Part shown: positions 1-9,950 of the stretch, one piece after another
How positions within the stretch are numbered: position 1 is the first letter of the stretch
Layout of the letters: every line of letters begins with the position of its first letter
Assembly (NCBI RefSeq): GCF_052114605.1
Contig: NZ_JBFRFB010000005.1
Coordinates: forward strand, 265,769-329,768
Direction: 5' to 3'
DNA from: Microvirga sp052114605
Lineage (GTDB): Bacteria > Pseudomonadota > Alphaproteobacteria > Rhizobiales > Beijerinckiaceae
Length of the DNA: 64,000 nt
Position numbers and translations under genes: made by a program
The notes under the pieces: generated by a model
Databases searched by the model: none
Seen by the model: only the letters and a program-made list of their open reading frames with translations
What the model was told of the DNA's origin: nothing

Positions 1-33
1 GACGAGGCCGAGACCGAGGCTCAGCCTTCTTAA
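1..33 (+). CDS. nusA: NusA, 3' end only (partial)
   Basis: Only the last ten codons and a TAA stop are inside the window, encoding the acidic tail DEAETEAQPS. Alphaproteobacterial NusA, the transcription elongation and antitermination factor, commonly ends in such a Glu/Ala-rich tail and lies directly upstream of rnpM-infB, which is exactly what follows here. The name comes mainly from that context. Confidence 0.7.
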   Translation, partial: DEAETEAQPS

Positions 34-63
34 CCGGACAATGGCAAAGCGAGGTCAGCACCC

Positions 64-731
64 GTGCCGCGGCATGAACCGGAGCGCACCTGCATCATCA
101 CCCGCGAGGCTCAAAGCCCCGCGGAGCTGATCCGCTTTGTCCTCGGGCCCGACAGCCAAGTCGTTCCCGATCTGCGTCACAAGCTGCCGGGTCGCGGCGT
201 TTGGGTCACCGCCCGCCGCGACATGGTGGAGCAGGCGGTCAAGCGCCGCCTTTTCTCCCGCGCCTTCAAGACCGAGGCCAAAACCTCGGAGACCCTGTCC
301 GACGATATCGAGCGCGTCCTCCGCGACGACGTGAGGCAGGGCCTGGCGCTCGCCAACAAGGCGGGCAACGTGATTACTGGATTCCAGAAAGTCGAGGCCG
401 CAATCACGGTTAAGCCCATCGTTGCCCTTATTCATGCCGTAGAGGCGGCCGAAGATGGGCGAAGAAAATTGGCAAACCCGTTGCGAAAACGCCTCGGTGA
501 GGCAATATCTAGCTTTCCGGTCATCCAAGTATTGTCGATTGACGAATTGGATTTGGCATTAGGCCGGTCTCATGTGATACATGCTGCCCTCGTCGCGGGC
601 GCTGGGAGCGACGGCTTTCTGAACCGCTGGCATCGCTACCGTACCTATTGCGGCATCGGCGCCGACCCATCTGGCCTCGGAAACGAGACCGGCGAACCCA
701 CGATTTTGAAACCCGCAGGAACTGAGGCGGA

Positions 732-735
<4 letters not shown>
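64..735 (+). CDS. rnpM: YlxR/RnpM family RNA-binding protein
   Basis: A 223-residue DUF448 (YlxR) protein. Residues 1-80 hold the family hallmarks: the early RTC motif, the LPGRG loop and a basic helix rich in Arg and Lys. The remainder resembles the L7Ae-like extension found in alphaproteobacterial forms. In Firmicutes the short homologue binds and modulates RNase P; the role of the long version is inferred. The GTG at 64 is the only start after the nusA stop in this frame, with a GAGG at about 51-54. The gene sits between nusA and infB and its stop overlaps the infB start in an ATGA, so the three are probably cotranscribed and translationally coupled. Confidence 0.85.
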
Positions 736-3772
<3,037 letters not shown>

Positions 3773-3773
<1 letters not shown>

Positions 3774-3820
3774 GCATCGAACCCAAAAGTGGACACCACT
3801 TTTGGGCTCCATTTGATGCT
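3773..3820. repeat. Nested palindrome after infB
   Basis: A perfect 11-bp stem (3782-3792 with 3796-3806, loop ACA) lies inside outer arms AGCATCGAA/TTTGATGCT that pair with one mismatch, so nearly the whole 48 bp folds. It begins at the last base of the infB stop. There is no T-run, so it looks more like a REP-type repeat or mRNA 3'-end protector than a classical terminator. Confidence 0.65.
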
Positions 3821-3833
3821 TAGCTTTAAAAGC

Positions 3834-3885
3834 AGAGCATCGTTCGGACCGGAAAACCGGAATCCACTTTTCCGTACGATGCTCT
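3834..3885. repeat. REP-like palindrome with CCGGAAAACCGG core
   Basis: Ten-base arms (3834-3843 and 3876-3885, AGAGCATCGT/ACGATGCTCT) enclose CCGGAAAACCGG and a CCACTTTTCCG stretch. Palindromes with this core are familiar as dispersed intergenic repeats in Hyphomicrobiales genomes; that comparison is from memory, not from a search. Confidence 0.6.
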
Positions 3886-3929
3886 GGCCGCCTCACGCCT
3901 GATCGATCCTCAGGCCTGAAACATTCATC

Positions 3930-3964
3930 ATCGTGGCCGGGTTATTCCCGGCCACGATTTTTTT
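3930..3964 (+). terminator. Rho-independent terminator before rbfA
   Basis: A perfect 12-bp GC-rich stem (3930-3941 with 3947-3958, loop TTATT) runs straight into seven T residues at 3958-3964. It should stop much of the nusA-rnpM-infB transcript just ahead of rbfA, whose start is 26 nt further on. Confidence 0.9.
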
Positions 3965-3990
3965 GAAGGATCCGGTCCGATCCCGGAGAA

Positions 3991-4422
3991 ATGACAATGG
4001 CAAAACGTTTCGAACAAACCACCGGCCCCTCGCAGCGACAGCAGCGCGTGGCTGAAATCATCCGTCACGCTCTCGCCGAGGTGCTCTCGCGCGGCGATTT
4101 GCAGGACGACGTGCTGACCAAGAACGTCATCACAATCCCCGAAGTGCGCATGTCGCCGGATCTCAAGCTCGCCACCGCCTATGTCATGCCGCTCGGCGGC
4201 AAGGACGAGGATGCGGTGATCAAGGCGCTGGAGAAGAACAAGAAGCACCTGCGCCAGGAAGTCGCCCGCCGCGTGAACCTGAAATTCGCGCCCGACCTGC
4301 GCTTCCGCCGCGACGAGAGCTTCGACGAGGCCGCGCGAATCGATGCGCTGCTACGCTCGGAGCGCGTGGCGCGCGACACCGGTAAACCCGAAGCCGACGA
4401 TGAGGACGAGCAGGACGCCTGA
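3991..4422 (+). CDS. rbfA: 30S ribosome-binding factor RbfA
   Basis: RbfA is a KH-fold factor that binds the 30S subunit and helps mature the 5' end of 16S rRNA. The 143-residue protein has the usual pattern: basic N-terminus with RQQRVAEIIRHALAE, a central strand region including VITIPEVRMSPDLK, and a C-terminus with LKFAPDLRFRRDESFDEA. The acidic tail DDEDEQDA is a loose extension. Two in-frame ATGs (3991 and 3997) follow a GGAG at 3983-3986; the first is chosen. A terminator separates it from infB, so it may have its own promoter, and it leads a run with the next gene and truB. Confidence 0.95.
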   Translation: MTMAKRFEQTTGPSQRQQRVAEIIRHALAEVLSRGDLQDDVLTKNVITIPEVRMSPDLKLATAYVMPLGGKDEDAVIKALEKNKKHLRQEVARRVNLKFAPDLRFRRDESFDEAARIDALLRSERVARDTGKPEADDEDEQDA

Positions 4423-4439
4423 GCGAAGGATCGTCCACC

Positions 4440-5024
4440 GTGTCTGACGCATTCGAAAAAGCCGCGCAGGGCATCATCGATGTCCGGTTCACGCCATCGC
4501 CAGCGGATATGAAGGTTCTGGCGCGGCATGTTCCGGATCGTCCCTATCTCGTCATCGTCACCGTCCTGTCCCGCATCGGCGCCTTCGCGGTCATGGCTGG
4601 TCTGGCTGGGCTCGTTCTTTGGAATCTCGATGCACTCCAGGCGAGCTTTCCGGAAAAGGCCACTCTCACGATTGGAGGCGGTCTTGCAGGGCTCATGGCT
4701 TTTCGCATGTTGTTCGAAAAGGGATGGCGGCGCAGCATCCGCAAATCCCTTTTCCATCCCGCGCAGAGTTTGCACGTCACCAGCGATGGACATGCTCTCA
4801 CCATCACAGACGAGCATGTCAGAACCCGCATCGCGTTTGCAGGCATCGAGCGAATGGCCAGGCTGGAAGCCCATCTGATCTTCTACAGAAAGCGCGATGC
4901 GCTTCTCGCTTTGCCCAAAGCGGCCTTCGCGCAACCAGAAGCCTTCGACGCTTTCGCCTCTTTTATGCAGAGCCGCATGGCCGCCGATAACTTCCAACAA
5001 ACAATTTCAGAGAAAACCGCATGA
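4440..5024 (+). CDS. Membrane protein with YcxB-like C-terminus
   Basis: A 194-residue protein with two hydrophobic segments (about residues 40-62 and 73-92), followed by a soluble region resembling the YcxB-like domain (strands around SLHVTSDGHALTITDEHVRTRI and the FYRKRDALLALPKAAF stretch). Molecular function is unknown. The start is GTG at 4440, 17 nt after the rbfA stop. The stop overlaps the truB start in an ATGA, so it is coupled to truB. It interrupts the usual rbfA-truB pair, which suggests an envelope gene that drifted into a translation operon, but nothing shows a role in translation. Confidence 0.75.
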   Translation: MSDAFEKAAQGIIDVRFTPSPADMKVLARHVPDRPYLVIVTVLSRIGAFAVMAGLAGLVLWNLDALQASFPEKATLTIGGGLAGLMAFRMLFEKGWRRSIRKSLFHPAQSLHVTSDGHALTITDEHVRTRIAFAGIERMARLEAHLIFYRKRDALLALPKAAFAQPEAFDAFASFMQSRMAADNFQQTISEKTA

Positions 5025-5953
5025 CCGACGCCCCTCAGAACGAGCGCCCTCCCCGCCGCCCTCAAGGTGACCGCCCGAAGAAGCGCGACGTGAATGGCTG
5101 GATCATCCTCGACAAAGGCGTCGGCATGACGTCGACGCACGCGGTCGCCGTGGTCAAGCGCGGGCTCTCGGCCAAGAAGGCGGGCCATGCGGGCACGCTC
5201 GATCCCCTCGCCTCCGGCATCCTGCCGATTGCGCTGGGCGAAGCCACCAAGACCGTGCCGTTCATCATGGACGGCCGGAAATCCTACGTGTTCACCGTCG
5301 CCTGGGGCGCGGAGACCAATACGGACGACACCGAGGGCGATATCGTCGAGCAGACGGACAAGCTGCCGGAGCCGTCCGAGATCGAGGCGCTGCTGCCGCG
5401 CTTCACCGGCTCTATCCAGCAGGTGCCGCCGCGTTTCTCAGCCATCAAGATCCAGGGCGAGCGCGCCTACGATCTCGCCCGCGGAGGCGAAGTAGTGGAG
5501 CTGCAGGCACGGACCGTCGAAATCGACCGTCTCACCTTAGTACACCACGATGGCAACCGCTCTATCATCGAAGCCGATTGCGGCAAGGGCACCTATGTGC
5601 GCGCCATCGCCCGCGATCTCGGCCGCGCGCTCGGCTGCCTCGGCCATATCGCGGCGCTCCGGCGCACGCGCGTCGGCCCCTTCACGGAGCATGATGCGGT
5701 AACGGTGGACGATCTCGCCACCAACGCCGCCGCCCTGCGCCCGGTGGAAACCGCTCTCGACGAAATCTCGTCCGTTGCGGTGAGCCGCGACATGGCCACC
5801 CGCCTCATGCGCGGCCAGTCGATCATCCTGCGCGGCCGTGATGCGCCGATCTCCGGCAAGGCCTATGCCACCTGCAACGGCGTGCTGGTGGCCGTCGGCG
5901 ACGTGGAGCGCGGCGAACTGGTGCCGCATCGGGTGTTCAACCTCGGGGCTTAA
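5021..5953 (+). CDS. truB: tRNA pseudouridine(55) synthase
   Basis: TruB converts U55 to pseudouridine in the T-loop of tRNAs. The 310-residue protein has the family signature HAGTLDPLASG with the catalytic aspartate at residue 61, then the KSYVFTVAWGAETNTDDTEGD and PPRFSAIKIQGERAYDLAR segments and a C-terminal PUA-like part ending GELVPHRVFN. The first 24 residues are a Pro/Arg-rich extension seen in alphaproteobacterial forms. It overlaps the preceding membrane gene by 4 nt and is followed by a hairpin before rpsO. Confidence 0.97.
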   Translation: MTDAPQNERPPRRPQGDRPKKRDVNGWIILDKGVGMTSTHAVAVVKRGLSAKKAGHAGTLDPLASGILPIALGEATKTVPFIMDGRKSYVFTVAWGAETNTDDTEGDIVEQTDKLPEPSEIEALLPRFTGSIQQVPPRFSAIKIQGERAYDLARGGEVVELQARTVEIDRLTLVHHDGNRSIIEADCGKGTYVRAIARDLGRALGCLGHIAALRRTRVGPFTEHDAVTVDDLATNAAALRPVETALDEISSVAVSRDMATRLMRGQSIILRGRDAPISGKAYATCNGVLVAVGDVERGELVPHRVFNLGA

Positions 5954-5957
5954 AACA

Positions 5958-5993
5958 TGTCATCCCGGATCGGCTTCGCCGTCCGGGATGACA
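5958..5993. terminator. Hairpin after truB (weak terminator or repeat)
   Basis: Arms TGTCATCCCGGA/TCCGGGATGACA (12 bp) are extended inward by CGGC-TTC-GCCG, giving a near-continuous 16-bp stem five bases after the truB stop. There is no T-run. The GTCATCCCGGA palindrome is a common intergenic repeat type in these genomes, so it may be a repeat that also acts as a 3' barrier. Confidence 0.55.
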
Positions 5994-6249
5994 CCCTCCG
6001 CGATAGGCTCCGATTACCCTCCTCGCAGCCAAGCCATCCCATTGCCCCGCTTGGCAAAAATGATTTTTCTGGCACTTTGCCGCAATTGGTGTATGGTGCG
6101 CCCGCTTTGAGGGCCATGAGCCCTTGAGGACGTCACGGATATGAAGACCGCGCTGGACGACATCCCGGCCCGGCCTTTCCCGGACGAATCCGACCTTCAG
6201 GTCTTAAAGGCCAAGGTCTCACTGAACAGCAAACCTGAAAGGATATGCG

Positions 6250-6519
6250 ATGTCGATTACTGCTGAGCGCAAAACTGCGCTTGTGAAGGAATTCGCCCAG
6301 AAGACTGGCGATACCGGCTCCCCCGAGGTGCAGGTCGCGATCCTCACCGAGCGGATCAACAACCTGACCGGTCACTTCAAGACTCACGCCAAGGACAACC
6401 ACTCCCGTCGTGGCCTCCTGAAGCTCGTGTCGTCGCGTCGTTCGCTTCTCGACTACCTGAAGAAGAAGGACGAGAGCCGCTACCGCACGCTGATCGAGAA
6501 GCTCGGCATTCGCCGCTAG
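6250..6519 (+). CDS. rpsO: 30S ribosomal protein S15
   Basis: The 89-residue protein matches S15 throughout, including the GDTGSPEVQVAILTERI stretch, HFKTHAKDNHSRRGLL and the C-terminal YRTLIEKLGIRR. S15 binds the 16S rRNA three-way junction in the platform of the 30S subunit. AAAGGA at 6238-6243 precedes the ATG. The 296-nt gap upstream probably carries its promoter and leader, and pnp follows, the classical rpsO-pnp pairing. Confidence 0.98.
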   Translation: MSITAERKTALVKEFAQKTGDTGSPEVQVAILTERINNLTGHFKTHAKDNHSRRGLLKLVSSRRSLLDYLKKKDESRYRTLIEKLGIRR

Positions 6520-6536
6520 GCTTTTTGCGAGAACTT

Positions 6537-6561
6537 CCGTCCGGAGCACGGCTCCGGACGG
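6537..6561 (+). terminator. Hairpin after rpsO (likely partial terminator)
   Basis: A perfect 10-bp stem CCGTCCGGAG/CTCCGGACGG (loop CACGG) lies 17 nt after the rpsO stop and is followed only by TCTTCC, not a T-run. It resembles the leaky rpsO terminator of other bacteria, which lets part of the transcription continue into pnp. Confidence 0.6.
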
Positions 6562-6812
6562 TCTTCCGGGCCGGACCTTCAAGGATCGTGCCCCGGATCT
6601 TCCGAACGGATCGGGCGACCGGCCCGAAAGGTTCGCTCCGGCGCTGGCGAGACAACAACATGTCCCGGCGCCCTTTTCGAGGAGACGGACGACGCGATGA
6701 CCATGGCAGGATCGCAAGAGGCTTGGAAAGGCGGCATGTTCCGCCCAACGAGCCTCTTGCCGTCTTGCTCATGGCATCGAGCCCCCGCTCCTGCTGTCAT
6801 GAAAGACGAAAC
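6562..6812 (+). promoter_or_regulatory. pnp 5' leader with long-range stem
   Basis: This 250-nt untranslated stretch includes CGGGCCGG (6567-6574), able to pair with CCGGCCCG (6619-6626) around a 44-nt loop. In enterobacteria the pnp leader forms an RNase III-cut stem through which PNPase represses its own synthesis; an equivalent role here is inference. The reading frame of pnp stays open back to 6525, but that extension matches no PNPase. Confidence 0.4.
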
Positions 6813-8966
6813 ATGTTCGATACACAACGCGAAGAACTGATCTGGGGTGGGCGCAAGCTCACGCTCGAAACCGGCCGCATGGCCCGCCAGGCCGATGGCG
6901 CCGTGATCGCCACCTATGGTGAGACCACCGTGCTCGCCACCGTCGTTTCGGCCAAGGAGCCGAAGCCCGGCTTCGACTTCTTCCCGCTCACGGTGAACTA
7001 CCAGGAGCGCGCCTACGCCGCCGGTCGTATTCCGGGCGGCTACTTCAAGCGCGAAGGCCGTCCGAGTGAGAAGGAGACGCTGGTCTCCCGCCTCATCGAC
7101 CGCCCGATCCGCCCCCTCTTCGTCGAAGGCTACAAGAACGACACGCAGGTCGTGGTGACCGTGCTCTCGCACGATCTCGAGAACGATCCCGACATCGTCG
7201 GCATGGTCGCTGCCTCGGCTGCGCTGACCCTCTCCGGCGTGCCCTTCATGGGCCCCGTGGGCGCTGCCCGCGTCGGCTATATCGGCGGCCAGTACAAGCT
7301 GAACCCGCCGCTGCAGGAAATGGAAGAGACGGTTCTTGACCTCGTGGTCGCCGGCACCGCCGACGCCGTGCTGATGGTCGAGTCGGAAGCCAAGGAACTG
7401 CCGGAAGACGTGATGCTCGGCGCCGTGATGTTCGGCCACAAGCACTTCCAGCCGGTGATCGAGGCCATCATCCGCCTCGCCGAGAAGGCCGCCAAGGAGC
7501 CGCGCGACTATAAGCCGGCCGATGTCTCCGACGTGGAGAAGGCCGTTCTGGAAATCGCCGAGACGGACCTGCGCGAAGCCTACAAGATCACCAAGAAGCA
7601 GGACCGCTACACCGCCGTCGACGCCGTGAAGGCGAAGGTGTTCGAAGCGCTCTGCCCCGCTGAAGGCGAAGCCAAGTTCGAGCCCGAGAAGGTTAAGGCC
7701 GTCTTCAAGGACGCCCAGGCCAAGGTCGTGCGCTGGAACATTCTCGACACCGGCTCCCGCATCGATGGCCGCGATCTCAAGACCGTGCGCTCGATCGTGT
7801 CCGAAGTCGGCGTTCTGCCCCGCACCCACGGCTCGGCCGTGTTCACCCGCGGCGAAACGCAGGCCCTCGTGGTGGCCACCCTCGGCACCGGCGAGGACGA
7901 GCAGTACATCGACCAGCTCGAAGGCACCCGCAAGGAAACCTTCCTGCTGCACTACAACTTCCCGCCCTATTCCGTCGGTGAGACGGGCCGCATGGGCTCG
8001 CCTGGCCGCCGCGAAATCGGCCACGGCAAGCTCGCTTGGCGCGCCATCCACCCGATGCTGCCGGCAACCCATGACTTCCCCTATACGATCCGCGTCGTGT
8101 CGGAGATCACCGAGTCGAACGGCTCCTCCTCCATGGCCTCCGTCTGCGGCGCTTCGCTGGCGCTGATGGATGCGGGCGTTCCGCTTCGCCGTCCGGTCGC
8201 CGGCATCGCCATGGGCCTCATCCTCGAGGGTGAGCGCTATGCGGTCCTGTCCGACATTCTCGGCGACGAGGATCACCTCGGCGACATGGACTTCAAGGTG
8301 GCCGGTACCGACCAGGGCATCACCTCGCTCCAGATGGACATCAAGATCGCCGGTATCACCGAAGAGATCATGCGTGTCGCTCTCGAGCAGGCCAAGGGCG
8401 GCCGCGCCTACATTCTCGACGAGATGAACAAGGCGCTCACCGCTCCGCGCGCCGAACTCGGCGAGCATGCTCCGCGCATCGAGACCATGCAGATCCCGGT
8501 CGACAAGATCCGCGAAGTCATCGGTTCGGGCGGCAAGGTCATCCGCGAGATCGTGGAGAAAACCGGCGCGAAGATCGACATCAACGACGACGGTCTCATC
8601 AAGATCGCCTCCGCCGACGGCAAGTCGATCAAGGCCGCCTATAACTGGATCCGCTCCATCGTCGCCGAGCCCGAGATCAACGTGATCTATGAAGGTACGG
8701 TCGTGAAGGTGATGGAGTTCGGCGCCTTCGTGAACTTCTTCGGTTCCCGCGACGGCCTCGTGCACATCTCGGAGCTCGCCAAGAACCGCGTCGCCAAGGT
8801 GACGGACGTCGTCAAGGAAGGCGACAAGGTCAAGGTGAAGTTCCTCGGCATGGACGATCGCGGCAAGGTTCGCCTTTCCATGAAGGTCGTGAACCAGGAA
8901 ACCGGCGAAGACATCACCGAGCAGCTCAAGGCCGAGCGCGAACAGCAGAAAGCTGCGGGCGAGTAA
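6813..8966 (+). CDS. pnp: Polyribonucleotide nucleotidyltransferase (PNPase)
   Basis: PNPase is a trimeric 3'-5' phosphorolytic exoribonuclease of the RNA degradosome. The 717-residue protein shows two RNase PH domains (first from LIWGGRKLTLETGRMARQ, second from KTVRSIVSEVGVLPRTHGSA) separated by the helical domain, then a KH domain with GSGG near residue 571, and an S1 domain at about 625-695 (EGTVVKVMEFGAFVNF). The ATG at 6813 gives MFDTQREE, the usual PNPase start, with GAAAGACGAA upstream. It follows rpsO and ends at a strong terminator. Confidence 0.97.
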   Translation: MFDTQREELIWGGRKLTLETGRMARQADGAVIATYGETTVLATVVSAKEPKPGFDFFPLTVNYQERAYAAGRIPGGYFKREGRPSEKETLVSRLIDRPIRPLFVEGYKNDTQVVVTVLSHDLENDPDIVGMVAASAALTLSGVPFMGPVGAARVGYIGGQYKLNPPLQEMEETVLDLVVAGTADAVLMVESEAKELPEDVMLGAVMFGHKHFQPVIEAIIRLAEKAAKEPRDYKPADVSDVEKAVLEIAETDLREAYKITKKQDRYTAVDAVKAKVFEALCPAEGEAKFEPEKVKAVFKDAQAKVVRWNILDTGSRIDGRDLKTVRSIVSEVGVLPRTHGSAVFTRGETQALVVATLGTGEDEQYIDQLEGTRKETFLLHYNFPPYSVGETGRMGSPGRREIGHGKLAWRAIHPMLPATHDFPYTIRVVSEITESNGSSSMASVCGASLALMDAGVPLRRPVAGIAMGLILEGERYAVLSDILGDEDHLGDMDFKVAGTDQGITSLQMDIKIAGITEEIMRVALEQAKGGRAYILDEMNKALTAPRAELGEHAPRIETMQIPVDKIREVIGSGGKVIREIVEKTGAKIDINDDGLIKIASADGKSIKAAYNWIRSIVAEPEINVIYEGTVVKVMEFGAFVNFFGSRDGLVHISELAKNRVAKVTDVVKEGDKVKVKFLGMDDRGKVRLSMKVVNQETGEDITEQLKAEREQQKAAGE

Positions 8967-8992
8967 CTGCGTTAGCCTGATTAAGAATAGTG

Positions 8993-9020
8993 AAGGCGCG
9001 GTTTCGGCCGCGCCTTTTTT
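8993..9020 (+). terminator. Rho-independent terminator of pnp
   Basis: Stem AAGGCGCGG/CCGCGCCTT (8993-9001 with 9008-9016, loop TTTCGG) followed by T residues through 9020. It ends the rpsO-pnp transcript and also stands at the convergent end of the AraC-type gene on the other strand. Confidence 0.92.
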
Positions 9021-9038
9021 ATTTATCCAAGAGCAATC

Positions 9039-9884
9039 TCACTTCAGCGGAAGACAGATATCCGTCCGCAGCTCTGTCGGCGGCGTGTCGCGCGGGTTAT
9101 TGAGATACTCCTCGAAGACCGGCGCATCGGCGGCATCGCGCCCGGAAGCGGGAAGCCATTGGCCGTAAAGCCAATCGTAAGCCGCACGCATATCGCCGTA
9201 CGGGCCCTTATATTTCAGCACGGCATAGTCACCGCCGCGTATCCGCGTTGTCAGAAGCGGTGCGTCAGCATTCAACGGATCACTGATCGTAACACCGGCT
9301 TGAGATTTCAACTCGGACTCCGGCACGTGCGTGGGATCATCAAGATACACGCCGATCATGCGCAGATCCGGTCTGATGAGATTGCGGGCCGCCAGCGTCG
9401 TGAACAACAGGTCGAAGCTCTTGCCGATGCTCATATACGAGCCGCGATGATCGACGGCGATCAAGGTCATGGCAGGAACTTGGGTCACGGCAACGTCATA
9501 CATGGCTTGGACATCTTGTGCGGTTGGAGATTTGAAGACCGAGTGAGCACCGACCTCGCGATATTTCGCAGGCGGCAATCCAAAGGCGGCGCTGAAGGCA
9601 CGGGTGAAGGAGGCCTGGCTGTCGTATTGGGCGCGGGCCGCGATTTGCGGAATCGGCTTGTTCGTGTGGGCAAGCTCTGCGGCTGCTCGCTGCAGTCTCA
9701 GGCGTTTGGCGGTTGCTGCGACCGTTTCTCCAAAGGAGGCCTGATAAATCCGATGCCAGTGATAAGGAGACAGACAGGCAATCTCGGCAAGAACATCGAG
9801 ATTGAGGTCATCGTCCAGATGATCGTGGATATAGGATGAAACACGCGTAAGGCGGTTCGCGTAACTCTCTGAAACAGGCTTCAT
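9039..9884 (-). CDS. AraC-family regulator with GyrI-like effector domain
   Basis: A 281-residue protein. Residues 10-108 form a double helix-turn-helix AraC DNA-binding domain (LDVLAEIACLSPYHWHRIYQ, then QIAARAQYDSQASFTRAFSAAFG). Residues 125-280 form a GyrI-like effector-binding domain (starts VAVTQVPAMTLIAVDHRGSY). This Rob/SoxS-type HTH plus small-molecule-binding architecture typically activates efflux or stress genes on binding hydrophobic compounds. The ATG at 9884 is preferred over GTG 9893 because GGGTG lies 7 nt before it. It converges with pnp; no obvious target gene adjoins it. Confidence 0.85.
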   Translation of the reverse strand: MKPVSESYANRLTRVSSYIHDHLDDDLNLDVLAEIACLSPYHWHRIYQASFGETVAATAKRLRLQRAAAELAHTNKPIPQIAARAQYDSQASFTRAFSAAFGLPPAKYREVGAHSVFKSPTAQDVQAMYDVAVTQVPAMTLIAVDHRGSYMSIGKSFDLLFTTLAARNLIRPDLRMIGVYLDDPTHVPESELKSQAGVTISDPLNADAPLLTTRIRGGDYAVLKYKGPYGDMRAAYDWLYGQWLPASGRDAADAPVFEEYLNNPRDTPPTELRTDICLPLK

Positions 9885-9950
9885 TGTCCGCACCCGATAG
9901 GCTTGATTGCCTAATCTTAAACGGAAGCCTTTTGATAAATCCTGCTATTC

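Noticed and set aside
6141..6266. 41-codon small ORF in the rpsO leader
   Set aside because: It overlaps the rpsO start and has only a distant GAGGA before its ATG. No sign of coding beyond chance, though leader peptides cannot be excluded.
6525..6812. 96-codon N-terminal extension of pnp
   Set aside because: The frame is open only because of high GC. It includes the rpsO hairpin and matches no PNPase; MFDTQREE at 6813 is the normal start.
6579..8765. 728-codon open frame on the minus strand opposite pnp
   Set aside because: Antisense shadow rich in Asp, Gly, His and Val; pnp is certain.
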